IMG/VR virus record: IMGVR_UViG_3300043100_000006 | Span: 1 to 64,000 of that record | Strand: one strand, 5' to 3' | Origin: a virus | DNA length: 64,000 nucleotides | In this document: positions 48,360-57,460 of the stretch, piece by piece | Numbering within the stretch: position 1 is the first letter of the stretch | Layout of the letters: every line of letters starts with the position of its first letter | Translations under genes and position numbers: made by a program | The notes under the pieces: generated by a model | Seen by the model: the letters and a program-made list of their open reading frames with translations, nothing else | The model's database searches: none | Told to the model about the DNA's origin: nothing

Positions 48360-48602
48360 ATGAACGATCAAGGCTGCTACCATATTTGCTGGCCTCCGCC
48401 GATGTACAATCCATCGTGGCTCGGCAGGTTGCTCGGTTTCAGTATCGCCCAAGCCATTGGTCTCACCAAGATTATGAGGCTGGTAGTCAATAAGCCGAGC
48501 AAGGGCGAATACGCATTCGACTCGGCCACTGGCGTTTTCACATTCGCGGTCGAAGACGCTGACAGGGAGATTCTGATTGGATCTGCGATACGTACTATAT
48601 AA
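48360..48602 (+). CDS. Small protein with tail-protein-like motif (80 aa)
   Basis: ATG 48360. The C-terminal GEYAFDSATGVFTFAVEDAD resembles GQYSVNTATGVYSFNATDVT of the tail protein at 57461. Possibly a duplicated fragment. Its stop codon touches the tRNA-like segment. Confidence 0.45.
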   Translation: MNDQGCYHICWPPPMYNPSWLGRLLGFSIAQAIGLTKIMRLVVNKPSKGEYAFDSATGVFTFAVEDADREILIGSAIRTI

Positions 48603-48681
48603 GTCGTGCAGGTTCAAATCCTGCCTATGCTGCTCACATAGATAGCTCGCGCGGTAGCGGGAAACTGGAGGCAAACCAGTA
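48603..48681 (+). ncRNA. tRNA-like segment with arms in permuted order
   Basis: 48608-48624 is a perfect tRNA T-arm: GCAGG, loop TTCAAAT, CCTGC. Next CTATG (48625-48629) pairs with CATAG (48637-48641), where the acceptor stem would be. A D-arm-like hairpin TAGCTCGCGCGGTAGCG follows, then an anticodon-arm-like hairpin ACTGG-AGGCAAA-CCAGT (48664-48680) with GCA at anticodon positions but no U33. No normal 5' half lies upstream of the T-arm. It is either a permuted tRNA gene, a fusion of two broken tRNAs, or an attachment-site remnant. Confidence 0.5.
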
Positions 48682-48689
48682 GAGCGAAG

Positions 48690-48715
48690 GCCGTCCCAAA
48701 AAGGACGGCTTTTCT
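48690..48715 (+). terminator. Rho-independent terminator
   Basis: GCCGTCC (48690-48696) pairs with GGACGGC (48703-48709), then TTTTCT. It closes the tRNA-like unit. Confidence 0.85.
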
Positions 48716-48720
48716 ATTTC

Positions 48721-48733
48721 TCCACCGGGTGGA
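48721..48733 (+). repeat. Palindromic repeat copy j
   Basis: TCCACCGGGTGGA with outer C-G pair, 15 nt before ATG 48749; its right flank GGGACTGGGA gives the ribosome site. Confidence 0.9.
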
Positions 48734-48748
48734 GGGACTGGGAAATAA

Positions 48749-49594
48749 ATGCTGACCGACATCGCCACGGTAATGCGCGCGCTGCATCTCGTGACGACCA
48801 ACAGCGTGCCGGTACTGTCGCCGCTAATTCCTGATCAGAGCCAAGCGTTTCTGGATGAGACCGGGCGCACGACCTTTGATCTTGCAAGCTATGTCGAGAC
48901 GCGGGACGGACTCGGCAACGATACGATGCAGTTGCAGTATTTCCCGGTGCAGTCGGTCGCATCGTTGGTCAAGAATGGCGTGACGATTCCGCTGTCAACC
49001 GCATGGAACATGTGGGGCTACCAGTGGGACGCGCTCGGCAAGATCACGCTGATCTGCGATTCGTTTAACTGCGGGAATATCACGTTCAACCGCAAGAACG
49101 TTGTTATTACCTACACCGCTGGCTATCCCACGATCACGGTATCGAACGAACTACAAACCATCGTAGCAACGAATCCGCAAGGGCCAGGGGGGACGGTAGC
49201 GACATGGCCTCCGCCGTACACGATTTACGTTCTGCAACCGAACTGGCTGGCGGATGGCGGCGTAAGTTATTTCGGGGGCGCGGCGTTGACGCCAGTGACA
49301 GGACCGCCGAGCGTGGGACAGTATTACGTTTTGGGAAGTGGCGGTTACCTGTTTGCTGCGGCTGATGTGGGCAAGCAGGTGACGTTGAACTATACCGCAT
49401 CTGGCTATCCATCAGACTTGGTTGGTGCCGTGACGCGGATGATCGCTCTGCGCTACTATCAGCAGGGGCACGAGGACAAGAAGCAAGACAAGCTCGGCGA
49501 GGGAACAACGACATATTCTAAAGAAGCGTACCCAACAGATGTTGTTAGGATCATCAAGAAATTTAAGAAGCATTTCTTCCTTCCCGGATTCTAA
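48749..49594 (+). CDS. Head-tail connector protein (281 aa)
   Basis: ATG 48749. N-terminal helices and AFLDETGRTTFDLASYVETR, then LVGAVTRMIALRYYQQGHED and YPTDVVRIIKKFKK, the common gp6/gp15-like connector layout. A beta insertion (about residues 125-220) enlarges it. Followed by the gp10-like gene. Confidence 0.75.
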   Translation: MLTDIATVMRALHLVTTNSVPVLSPLIPDQSQAFLDETGRTTFDLASYVETRDGLGNDTMQLQYFPVQSVASLVKNGVTIPLSTAWNMWGYQWDALGKITLICDSFNCGNITFNRKNVVITYTAGYPTITVSNELQTIVATNPQGPGGTVATWPPPYTIYVLQPNWLADGGVSYFGGAALTPVTGPPSVGQYYVLGSGGYLFAAADVGKQVTLNYTASGYPSDLVGAVTRMIALRYYQQGHEDKKQDKLGEGTTTYSKEAYPTDVVRIIKKFKKHFFLPGF

Positions 49595-50077
49595 ATGCCC
49601 AAAGCCTTCGACTTTTCCGTCAGCGGCGACATGGCAGCGCGTGCGCGAATGGAAGGTATGCCAGACCGCCTCGTGCCGCTGCTAGTGCGAAATTTGAACA
49701 CGGTCCACACGCAACTCCAGCGGTTTATTGTGAGCGACAAGTTGAGCGGCCAGGTGCTCAAGTCGCACTCTGGAAACCTGAAGCGAAACATCCTTCAGAT
49801 CCCTGCAACGGTCGAAGGCTATCAAGTTACGGCCGGTGTAGGGCTCGGCAAGAATGCCAAGTACGGATTGGCGCATGAGTTCGGCGCCGATATCCCGGAA
49901 CGAACGCCAGTGAATGCTAAGGCGCTTTCGTGGATCGGCGCGGATGGGGTCCGCGTGTTCTTCATGCGAGCACGGGCGTTTCATCTGCCAGAGAGAAGTT
50001 TCCTGCGATCCTCATTTACTGAGTTCCAGCCAAAGATTCAGGATGCCGCGGCATCCGCAGTGCAAGAAGCCCTATGA
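49595..50077 (+). CDS. HK97 gp10-like tail completion protein (160 aa)
   Basis: ATG 49595 just after the connector stop. SDKLSGQVLKSHSGNLKRNI and AKYGLAHEFGADIPERTPVN (the YA..HEFG motif) are diagnostic of the gp10/HK97 family. A C-terminal FHLPERSFLRSSF matches. Overlaps the next gene by ATGA. Confidence 0.92.
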   Translation: MPKAFDFSVSGDMAARARMEGMPDRLVPLLVRNLNTVHTQLQRFIVSDKLSGQVLKSHSGNLKRNILQIPATVEGYQVTAGVGLGKNAKYGLAHEFGADIPERTPVNAKALSWIGADGVRVFFMRARAFHLPERSFLRSSFTEFQPKIQDAAASAVQEAL

Positions 50078-50565
50078 GTGGTCCTTCAGTCTTTATTCCT
50101 CCATCGCGAGAATCGGTCTACGCCGCGCTGTTCGCGTTACTTCAGTCGGCGACTCTTGGCGGGAATCCGGCCTTCGTAACCACGGGGCGCGCCTTGCGGT
50201 CACAGGAACAAATCAACGGCATTGAGCAGCCGGCGATGTTCATGTTGCAGACGGATGAAGAGTGGAAGCAGAATGCCAGCGGCCTGCCCTACGTGTCCGA
50301 TGCGATGGTCGAGGTGTACATCTTCGCGCAGCAGCCGGACGATCTGGTAGCGCCGTCTCCGCAACTGAATAACTTGGTCGACGCAGCACTTGCGACCTTG
50401 AAACCTCCATACCCAGGACAGAAGCAGACCCTTGGCGGTCTTGTGGAAGCGGTTGTACTCCGCGGCAAAGCAGAATACCGTCTTGGTCTTCAGGGAGTGA
50501 TCAATGCTTTCGCAGTCTTTCCGGTTGTACTCATCATGCCGAAGTGGCAGCAGGGTCTCGGCTGA
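50074..50565 (+). CDS. Tail terminator-like protein (163 aa)
   Basis: ATGA start. SRESVYAALFALLQSATLGG and FAVFPVVLIMPK: length and place between gp10 and tail tube match minor tail U/terminator proteins. Function by position. Confidence 0.7.
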   Translation: MSGPSVFIPPSRESVYAALFALLQSATLGGNPAFVTTGRALRSQEQINGIEQPAMFMLQTDEEWKQNASGLPYVSDAMVEVYIFAQQPDDLVAPSPQLNNLVDAALATLKPPYPGQKQTLGGLVEAVVLRGKAEYRLGLQGVINAFAVFPVVLIMPKWQQGLG

Positions 50566-50568
50566 GTC

Positions 50569-50847
50569 ATGGTTTGGAATCCGGTGCGCATGGCAAACGG
50601 GACATGGCTCTGGTGGGCCACACTGCCAAGCGAGTGGACTGCATGGGTAATTGACGATTCCTGGCGTCGAGGGATTGGGACAGAGTACAGGATTGCAGTC
50701 TCGGTCAAGACGGTGACATTCTTTTCGCCGGGCCGATTCATAGACTTCCGCGAGGCGAAGGTTGCGGCGGTTACTCGAGCGCTGCATCTCCAGTGGCAAC
50801 CGCTGGCGAATAACGGGCACTTTTCCAAAGAACGAAAATCCACGTAG
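50569..50847 (+). CDS. Hypothetical tail-region protein (92 aa)
   Basis: ATG 50569. Trp-rich (GTWLWWATLPSEWTAWVIDD), soluble. No family. Followed by exported genes. Confidence 0.5.
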   Translation: MVWNPVRMANGTWLWWATLPSEWTAWVIDDSWRRGIGTEYRIAVSVKTVTFFSPGRFIDFREAKVAAVTRALHLQWQPLANNGHFSKERKST

Positions 50848-50861
50848 AAAGGAATAAATCT

Positions 50862-53852
50862 ATGAAGATCATGGGAGGGCGCATCGTCGCACTGGTGGGC
50901 ATTCTCTCGCTCATGCTCTGTAGTCTTGTACTTGCGCAGGATATTCAACCAACCACGCAAGGGCCAAACAAAGAGACGGCAGCCTCGGCGGTAATTTCAA
51001 TTTCGGGAACGCCGGTCTTCTTCGCGGATAGGGGCGGCACGGTTTCTCAGGATTTTGAAATTGTCGTGAACGGATCTCCGTCCGCGCTGACAGTCAACGT
51101 TTACGGGTGCGGACTCTTTGTTTGTACTGCGCTTCCGCTCGGGACTTCGACAGGAACGGGAAGCCAGCACATCCCGGTGAGCGGCCCCTACGCCCGGTAC
51201 GAGGTTGTGCCGACTTTTAGCGGCGGAACTTCGCCGACCGTACAGATTAATCGCTACGCAACGACGGCACGAAGCGGCGGCACGACGCTCACGGGTACGG
51301 CGCCAATCGTAGTCGCGGGAGGGGCAGTGTCATGCCCCACCTGCGGCACTGGTACGGGTAACGTAATCGGCGCCACTACGCCAACAGCGGGCGATGCGGC
51401 GTCATTTGCCGATACCACTGGCAAGTTGCTAGCAGATGCCGGTGGCCCAGTCCCAACGACCATCGCTCCGGTAGCGACTCAGTTCTTAAGCGGGTATACC
51501 AAGAGCACTGGGGCATTTACGCAACGGGCTCTTGTGAGCGGCGATGTTCCAAACAATGGCGCGAACACAACCGGCAGTGCTGGAAGTTTTACAGGTAACT
51601 TGGTCGGCGACGTGACGGGAGCGCAGGGCGCGACGGTTGTTGGGAAAATCAACGGTGTGCCTTTATGTTCTGGCGTCGTTCCATCTACGACGCAAGTATT
51701 AACCTACACAACAGCGAGCAGCCCGAATCCATGTCTTACGTATGGATCTGTTAGCCCGCTTACGACAACTGGCGACATATATATCTACAATAGCGGTAAT
51801 GCTCGGCTACCATTTGGGGCAAATGGCCAATTCATGTTTGGTGCGAGCGGACTGCCGGCATGGGATGTGAATCTAACTGACGTTTCTAACCTACTTTCAT
51901 ATACCGGGGCGAGCGGAATCTCCACCAGTGGGCCGATCGCTGGCGGAACTGGAATAAGTAGCAGTGGATCGGGGGCTGGACGATTCAGTGCGGGTGCTGG
52001 TGCTACGCCGTTTCCAATTAGCGGCAATGCTTATGAATTAATCGGCCCCGCGCAAACGGGGACGGAGTATCAAGAGATGGTACCGAATGCTGCAGCGACT
52101 GGGTTTCTCTACGATACCTCAATCACTCCAGCGACGGCCGGTACGATCACTTTTAGCGGGACTGGGATTGCTACGATTCCACTCTCGACGGGCGGCACAT
52201 ATCCAGCAGGGATGTATGCTGGGAGCGGCACCGGGCCTCCTTGTCAAATCTCAGGTAATGGCACGAATGCCACCTGCACTACGACGATGAATAGCGGCGG
52301 GACGGCTGTCGCAAGCTTTAACGTCGGACTCCCTGGCAGTGGCTACACTTTAGCTACCGCATCCGTGCCCAACCAAAACTTTCGCTCTTATCTTGCGACA
52401 GCAGGTATTCCTCAAGGCGGTACGGGCCAAGCAACGGCCAATGCGGCATTTAACGCCCTGTCCCCAATGACAACGTTGGGTGACATTGAGTATGAAAACT
52501 CTACTCCAGCAGCCGCTAGATTAGCGGGGAACACGAGTGCGACCAAGAACTTCTTAACACAGACGGGCAATGGAACGACATCATCAGCTCCATTATGGGG
52601 GCCACTTGCATCTGGCGACATTCCGAATAATGCGGCGAACACTACAGGCACAGCTAGCAATGCAATCGCTGTCAATACGAACGCGTTTCCCGCTGCCGGT
52701 ACCTTCGTTTCGGGTGGTATGCCCTGCTACACGAGCACGACCGTAGAGGCTTCTTCCCTATTGTTTAATACGGCGCAGCCTATCATCGGGAGCGGCGCTG
52801 GCACATGCCCAGTAAGCGCTTCAGGAATTAAGTTTGGAAACAATTTAATTCAAAGCACGGCCAACGCCAGCAATATGACCTACTCTTCTGGCAACGGAAA
52901 CGTCAATGCTAACGTTGCCTTGGGTACGACTACCCTCCAAGGGCCAGATATCAATGGGACTGGCGGAGCAGCGTCTGTCGGTGGGCAAGCTTTAGTCCGC
53001 GGCGGAAACAACGCGGCCACCAACGCATCAAGCACGGCTGGAAACGTCGAAGTAGTGGCCGGGACTAGCGTGAGTGCTACGATCGGCCATCAGGGTCTTC
53101 ATCAATTTGGGGGTGCCTATACAAAAGGCACGACCTATACTCAATGGAATCTTCAGTGCTCACAATCTACGGCGGAACAAACACAGGACTGCACGGCGAG
53201 CCCGACCAATGTGATTGGAGTTGGTGAGAGCGTGAGTGCGACTGGCGTTACGGTGTTGGATGATGGAGATATCCCGATCAATGCCAGCGCAGCGGTGACG
53301 GCCGGGCATTCGGTATGCGCAGGCACGACGGCTGGACAGGTTACGGATAGCGGCGGCACAGGCCCATGCACATTTGGATCAACGATTGGGCACGTAACGC
53401 ATACCAGTGGGACTTACACACTGCCGGATGGCGTGAGCGTTACAGCGAGCACTTCGCTTCCGATTGTCCATTGGGAATATCGTGCGCCGACCTTCCCGCA
53501 AATGGTGGGTTCGGTTAGTTGCACACAAGCCAACTGCGCATCCTCCGCGACCACGCTATTCACTACAGGTGGAAGCACGGCACTATATAACATTTTCGCG
53601 GCAATTGACTGCACCGGTACGACCTCGACAGCTACGGCACAAATCAGCGTCAAATATACTGATCCCAGCGGGACGGTACAAACTCTCGCACCCACGGCTG
53701 CGGCCTGCACCGCTTTAGGAAGTTCCTCGGTAGCTATGATAAACCAGAGTGTAGAAGCGCAAAATGCGACAGCGATTCAATATCTAACGACGGGAGTAAA
53801 TTCACCGAACTATCAAGCCCGCGTCTCCATTATCCAGTTAACCACGAACTAA
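50862..53852 (+). CDS. Large fibre-like protein with signal peptide (996 aa)
   Basis: ATG 50862 behind AAAGGA. The N-terminus VALVGILSLMLCSLVLAQ is a Sec signal. The body is Gly/Thr/Ser/Asn-rich beta sequence with repeated VPNNGANTTGSAGSFTGNLV and IPNNAANTTGTAS units typical of tail fibres. A phage fibre with a Sec signal is unusual: it may be a host-exported adhesin or a fibre packaged outside the cytoplasm. Confidence 0.75.
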   Translation: MKIMGGRIVALVGILSLMLCSLVLAQDIQPTTQGPNKETAASAVISISGTPVFFADRGGTVSQDFEIVVNGSPSALTVNVYGCGLFVCTALPLGTSTGTGSQHIPVSGPYARYEVVPTFSGGTSPTVQINRYATTARSGGTTLTGTAPIVVAGGAVSCPTCGTGTGNVIGATTPTAGDAASFADTTGKLLADAGGPVPTTIAPVATQFLSGYTKSTGAFTQRALVSGDVPNNGANTTGSAGSFTGNLVGDVTGAQGATVVGKINGVPLCSGVVPSTTQVLTYTTASSPNPCLTYGSVSPLTTTGDIYIYNSGNARLPFGANGQFMFGASGLPAWDVNLTDVSNLLSYTGASGISTSGPIAGGTGISSSGSGAGRFSAGAGATPFPISGNAYELIGPAQTGTEYQEMVPNAAATGFLYDTSITPATAGTITFSGTGIATIPLSTGGTYPAGMYAGSGTGPPCQISGNGTNATCTTTMNSGGTAVASFNVGLPGSGYTLATASVPNQNFRSYLATAGIPQGGTGQATANAAFNALSPMTTLGDIEYENSTPAAARLAGNTSATKNFLTQTGNGTTSSAPLWGPLASGDIPNNAANTTGTASNAIAVNTNAFPAAGTFVSGGMPCYTSTTVEASSLLFNTAQPIIGSGAGTCPVSASGIKFGNNLIQSTANASNMTYSSGNGNVNANVALGTTTLQGPDINGTGGAASVGGQALVRGGNNAATNASSTAGNVEVVAGTSVSATIGHQGLHQFGGAYTKGTTYTQWNLQCSQSTAEQTQDCTASPTNVIGVGESVSATGVTVLDDGDIPINASAAVTAGHSVCAGTTAGQVTDSGGTGPCTFGSTIGHVTHTSGTYTLPDGVSVTASTSLPIVHWEYRAPTFPQMVGSVSCTQANCASSATTLFTTGGSTALYNIFAAIDCTGTTSTATAQISVKYTDPSGTVQTLAPTAAACTALGSSSVAMINQSVEAQNATAIQYLTTGVNSPNYQARVSIIQLTTN

Positions 53853-53864
53853 TGCGGAGAATGA

Positions 53865-55679
53865 ATGGCTATCTTAAAGAGAGTCTTAGTCCTATTTTTA
53901 TTAGTCGCATCCATTGACGCACAACAGCAACTCAATCTGGTTATGGTCGCGCAAGCGCCGCTCGCCTCGGGGGGATCGACGGCAGCCCTATATACCGGAC
54001 TCGTCAATAATGTGTTCCAGCAAGGCGCATCGGGGAGTCTCGCGCGCTATGTAAGTGGCGTGACGCCTATTGTCGCTTGGAATGTGGTGGACACTGGTAC
54101 GACTGCTCCATCAATCAATTGGACGACGCTCGATGCCGATCTTAATGCTTGGCTATCAAACGGCGCGCCCTATCTTGGAATCATCTTCGCGCCAGCGATC
54201 GAAGGCGGCAATAACAACGGAACGCCAGCTTATGTCTTTACGACAACATACCAGGCGGCCATTGGAGCCGCACAGCCGCAAGATATCGTAGTGACGGGTT
54301 CCTATAGGGGTGGCAGCGGCAGTCCTTACGGCAATGCGAATGGCGCAACAGGATGCACGACAGGCTGTGATTACAATATCAATACTTGTGTTACCGCTGG
54401 CTGCACGTGGACGAATAGCGGCAATGACACGAGCGGACTCCCGGTGAGTATGATCGGGGAACCCATTGTCACCGCATGGGAATCTTTTGTGCAACAGGTT
54501 TACATCCACTTCTCTTCGGCCTGTGCGACGGGCGCGGGAGTGACGGACTGCACAAATGCGGCGACGGTGACCGCTAAATTAAAGTACATAAAGTTCGGTC
54601 CAACACAAGGCGGCGAAGCGAGTGTAGTTGGATTGGCCCTTTGGCCGATTCCCTCGGCGTACTCGACCTTCTCGCAGGCTTTTGTGGGAACTAACTCAGT
54701 GGCTCCAACTACGCCAACATGCCATCTCACTGGTACGGGTGGCGTGCTCAGTTATCTGGAACAGTTTTACGCTTTGCTGGGAACCTATATCACAACCTAC
54801 AATCCCTCGTGGATAGTGGTCGAATCGCTTCACTCGAATGGCAATCCTCCCAACGCTTCTTATGCGGACTGTCAGGCGATCTACGCAAAGGGAGACGGGT
54901 TGGGATTCGGCACCAACGGGTTAGAGATCAGCGACCAAGCCAATTATGCTGCTAGCAACGCGCCGCTTACGCCAGACCTTACGAATTGCACGAGCGATTG
55001 GTGCTACAACGTAAACGCCTATTGGCTGAATGTGCCGGCGAACTATCTTCAGACGTTGACGATTACCGATCCATCAAATGGATATCCACCTGGCGAAGTT
55101 ACTTCTGGCCAAGCCGGCTCGCTTGTAACCCTACTCACTTTTGCTTCGCAACGCCACGTGAGTATTGCGGAAATCTATCCGTGCGATGCCATGTTCGCCT
55201 TTGCAACCGCATGGAGTGGCCTTCCATCTACAGGTAATGGGGCAAGTTTGACCAACTGCCAGAGTTGGTACAACCAATCCTCGGGTGGGATTATCGGCTC
55301 GTCTGTCGGGGCGATTGGCGCGGGTTACGCGGTCAACGACACAGGCACGGTGACAACGGGCGGGGGTAATGCAACTTACATTGTTACGGCTGTCGTCGGG
55401 GGCGGAGTCTCATCTTTCAATATTGTGCTCACTGGGACTGGATACTCGGTTTCAAATGGCCAAGCGACGGCGAAAACTTCGGGGTCCGGGAATGGAGCAT
55501 TCACGGTAAATGTAACGGCTATCTCACCGCTTGCGGGGAGTTACAATGCCACTGGCGGCGGAGCAGGGGTGAATAATCAGTATGCGGAGGCGATTCAAAG
55601 TTTCACGTCGGCCAGCCCTGCGGGGACCGCGACTCTCACTGGTAATGCATCTGTAACAGGAAAGGCCTCGATTCAATGA
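53865..55679 (+). CDS. Exported beta/alpha glycosidase-like protein (604 aa)
   Basis: ATG 53865 with GGAG upstream. Sec signal ILKRVLVLFLLVASIDA. The main domain has VTPIVAWNVVDTGT, AWLSNGAPYLGIIFAPAIEG and WIVVESLHSNG, a barrel-like layout. Gly-rich C-terminal strands follow. Cys pairs suit the periplasm. Substrate unknown; relates in style to 38239-39129. Confidence 0.6.
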   Translation: MAILKRVLVLFLLVASIDAQQQLNLVMVAQAPLASGGSTAALYTGLVNNVFQQGASGSLARYVSGVTPIVAWNVVDTGTTAPSINWTTLDADLNAWLSNGAPYLGIIFAPAIEGGNNNGTPAYVFTTTYQAAIGAAQPQDIVVTGSYRGGSGSPYGNANGATGCTTGCDYNINTCVTAGCTWTNSGNDTSGLPVSMIGEPIVTAWESFVQQVYIHFSSACATGAGVTDCTNAATVTAKLKYIKFGPTQGGEASVVGLALWPIPSAYSTFSQAFVGTNSVAPTTPTCHLTGTGGVLSYLEQFYALLGTYITTYNPSWIVVESLHSNGNPPNASYADCQAIYAKGDGLGFGTNGLEISDQANYAASNAPLTPDLTNCTSDWCYNVNAYWLNVPANYLQTLTITDPSNGYPPGEVTSGQAGSLVTLLTFASQRHVSIAEIYPCDAMFAFATAWSGLPSTGNGASLTNCQSWYNQSSGGIIGSSVGAIGAGYAVNDTGTVTTGGGNATYIVTAVVGGGVSSFNIVLTGTGYSVSNGQATAKTSGSGNGAFTVNVTAISPLAGSYNATGGGAGVNNQYAEAIQSFTSASPAGTATLTGNASVTGKASIQ

Positions 55680-56479
55680 AGGTTCCCTTTATCACAGTAG
55701 TCTTCATCGCACTGACAGCAGTGGTCGCTGCGCAAAAGGTTGTACTGCCGATGCAAGTCGAGAGAATTCCCTGCCAGGCTAACTCAAACTACATCGGCGA
55801 TTTCGGACCAATGGAGGGCGGCACAAATCCGGCGTTGCGCGCCGAAATTGCAAAGCCGAACGCTGGAGCACCTAACGGCAGCGTGAGCCTGACATGCACC
55901 GCAGGAACAAGCGGAGCCGGACAGGGCGCGGCGATGAGTTTCAATTTTTACCGGGCTACCGCGACGACGGCATCCTGCCCGGCGAGTGGTTATGTAATCC
56001 TTGGCACAAGCCCGATGTTATCCAGTTGTGCATATGCAGATACTACCGTCTCGCCGAACACCACCTACTGCTATACGGCAACGGATCTAGATATTACGGT
56101 TGGTGCGACGTGCCCTGCGGGAGTGGTCTGCGAGAGCGGCCAATCATCGCCGCTTTTAGTCACAGTGCCAGCGCTGCTTCCGCCAAATCCGCCAACGGGA
56201 TTGACGGCTGGCCAGATCGTTGCAAAGTCAGTGCCCTTGCAATGGAAGGCTCCAGCGGCCCAGGCTGGCGTGATCGTGGAATCCTACAATGTGCTGCGGT
56301 GCCATGAAGCGAGGTGTCCTGACCCTCCGCTGGCTGCTACGGTGACAGCAACGAAGTACACCGACACCTGCGATTACACAAACCTCCTGTGCTACTACGA
56401 GATCACGGCCAATGACTTGGTGGGCGGGGTAAAGGAAACGACCGGGCCGAGCAATATCGTGGAAGCCAAGGTTAATTGA
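55676..56479 (+). CDS. Exported fibronectin-III-like protein, paralogue 2 (267 aa)
   Basis: ATGA start. Sec signal VPFITVVFIALTAVVAA. Same two-domain layout as 31283-31990; the C-terminal domain ([40 protein letters not shown]) is closely similar. Probably assembled or exported with the two upstream fibre-like proteins. Confidence 0.8.
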   Translation: MKVPFITVVFIALTAVVAAQKVVLPMQVERIPCQANSNYIGDFGPMEGGTNPALRAEIAKPNAGAPNGSVSLTCTAGTSGAGQGAAMSFNFYRATATTASCPASGYVILGTSPMLSSCAYADTTVSPNTTYCYTATDLDITVGATCPAGVVCESGQSSPLLVTVPALLPPNPPTGLTAGQIVAKSVPLQWKAPAAQAGVIVESYNVLRCHEARCPDPPLAATVTATKYTDTCDYTNLLCYYEITANDLVGGVKETTGPSNIVEAKVN

Positions 56480-56751
56480 TGCGTCGGCCCCTGAAAACGG
56501 CAACAAGCTCTCAATTGCCGGGACGATGCTGTAGCGCAGCGCTCACCGCAAACCAGACGCCAACACTGACTGAGCGGGAAATTTTAGCATTAAAGTTAGC
56601 TGCGGAAGGATTGAGAAACAAAGAAGCTGCCGTGGTTCTTGACTGCTGCAGGACAAACGTGCGGAAACTGTGGCATTCAGCCTGCGTAAAACTTGGCGCA
56701 AACAATAAGTGCCACGCTATTGCACTTGCGATCCGAAGGAAGATCATTTGA
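56479..56751 (+). CDS. LuxR/GerE-type HTH protein (90 aa)
   Basis: ATG overlaps the previous TGA by one base. TPTLTEREILALKLAAEGLR and NKEAAVVLDCCRTNVRKLWH are a complete GerE helix-turn-helix, with the SVKLHxx-like ACVKLGANNKCHAIALAI. No receiver domain. Unusual for a tail operon; it could regulate late or host genes. Confidence 0.85.
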   Translation: MRRPLKTATSSQLPGRCCSAALTANQTPTLTEREILALKLAAEGLRNKEAAVVLDCCRTNVRKLWHSACVKLGANNKCHAIALAIRRKII

Positions 56752-56828
56752 ACGGAACGGAACGCAAAAATCTTCTAGCGCTCACCGCCTCAGGGAACAT
56801 GCTTCCAGATGTCGCGGCGCACGATTAG
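56748..56828 (+). CDS. Broken open frame at the HNH insertion (26 aa)
   Basis: TTGA start; MNGTERKNLLALTASGNMLP ends at TAG 56828, inside the HNH gene on the other strand. Probably the front of a gene (perhaps a second HTH) cut by the endonuclease insertion. Confidence 0.3.
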   Translation: MNGTERKNLLALTASGNMLPDVAAHD

Positions 56829-57332
56829 CCCGATCAGAGATGGCGAAACGTCATATTTGTCAGCAAGCCGACGATACTCCGTACCAATACGGGCCTTGCA
56901 ATCAGTGCGTATCTCTCTCACCTGATCCTCGGTGAGTTTGGACTGAGGAAGGTCCTCTCCCCGCTTGGTGCGGTTGCGCTTGTTTCTGTCGGCGGCGTTC
57001 TGGGCGTCAGTCCCTTCGATAACGTGGCGGGGGTTAAAGCAAGCCGGGGTATCGCAGGTATGGCGAGCCAAAGGATCAGGCCAGCGCCCGTGAGTCAGGT
57101 AGAAAGCAAGCCTATGTGCCCGTACTCTCTGCCCTGCTCCAAAATAGCAACGCCCATAGCCACCACTCATTTTGCCAAATGGCCAGATTAGGCACGCATC
57201 TGAATTGTGGGCTGCGATAGCCGTTTTCAGATAAAGCAACCGTGCGTCAGCATTTGCGAGATGCCGCGTCCGCATCTCCTGAAGAACGTCTAATTGTGCA
57301 GTAGAAGGTTTGCTAGAATTACGAGGAAGCAT
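56790..57332 (-). CDS. HNH homing endonuclease with C-terminal HTH (180 aa)
   Basis: ATG 57332 on the minus strand behind GGAGGG, preferred to an upstream ATG. HNH text: ACLIWPFGKMSGGYGRCYFG, RAHRLAFYLTHGRW, CDTPACFNPRHVIEGTDAQN. The C-terminus SKLTEDQVREIRTDCKARIG and SPSLIGLIVRRDIW is a NUMOD-like DNA-binding helix set. It is the only leftward gene in the late region, so a recent selfish insertion. Confidence 0.9.
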   Translation of the reverse strand: MLPRNSSKPSTAQLDVLQEMRTRHLANADARLLYLKTAIAAHNSDACLIWPFGKMSGGYGRCYFGAGQRVRAHRLAFYLTHGRWPDPLARHTCDTPACFNPRHVIEGTDAQNAADRNKRNRTKRGEDLPQSKLTEDQVREIRTDCKARIGTEYRRLADKYDVSPSLIGLIVRRDIWKHVP

Positions 57333-57460
57333 CGTTGCCCTCCGATGGCAATGGTGGTTTATGGCGAGCACGCTTTCGCGAGCGTCTCGCCTTTCCTTAT
57401 TCTAGCAGAGCGCGAGATCGCAAGTCCAAACGCCCTAGGCGTAGAAAAAGGAGAAAGCAT

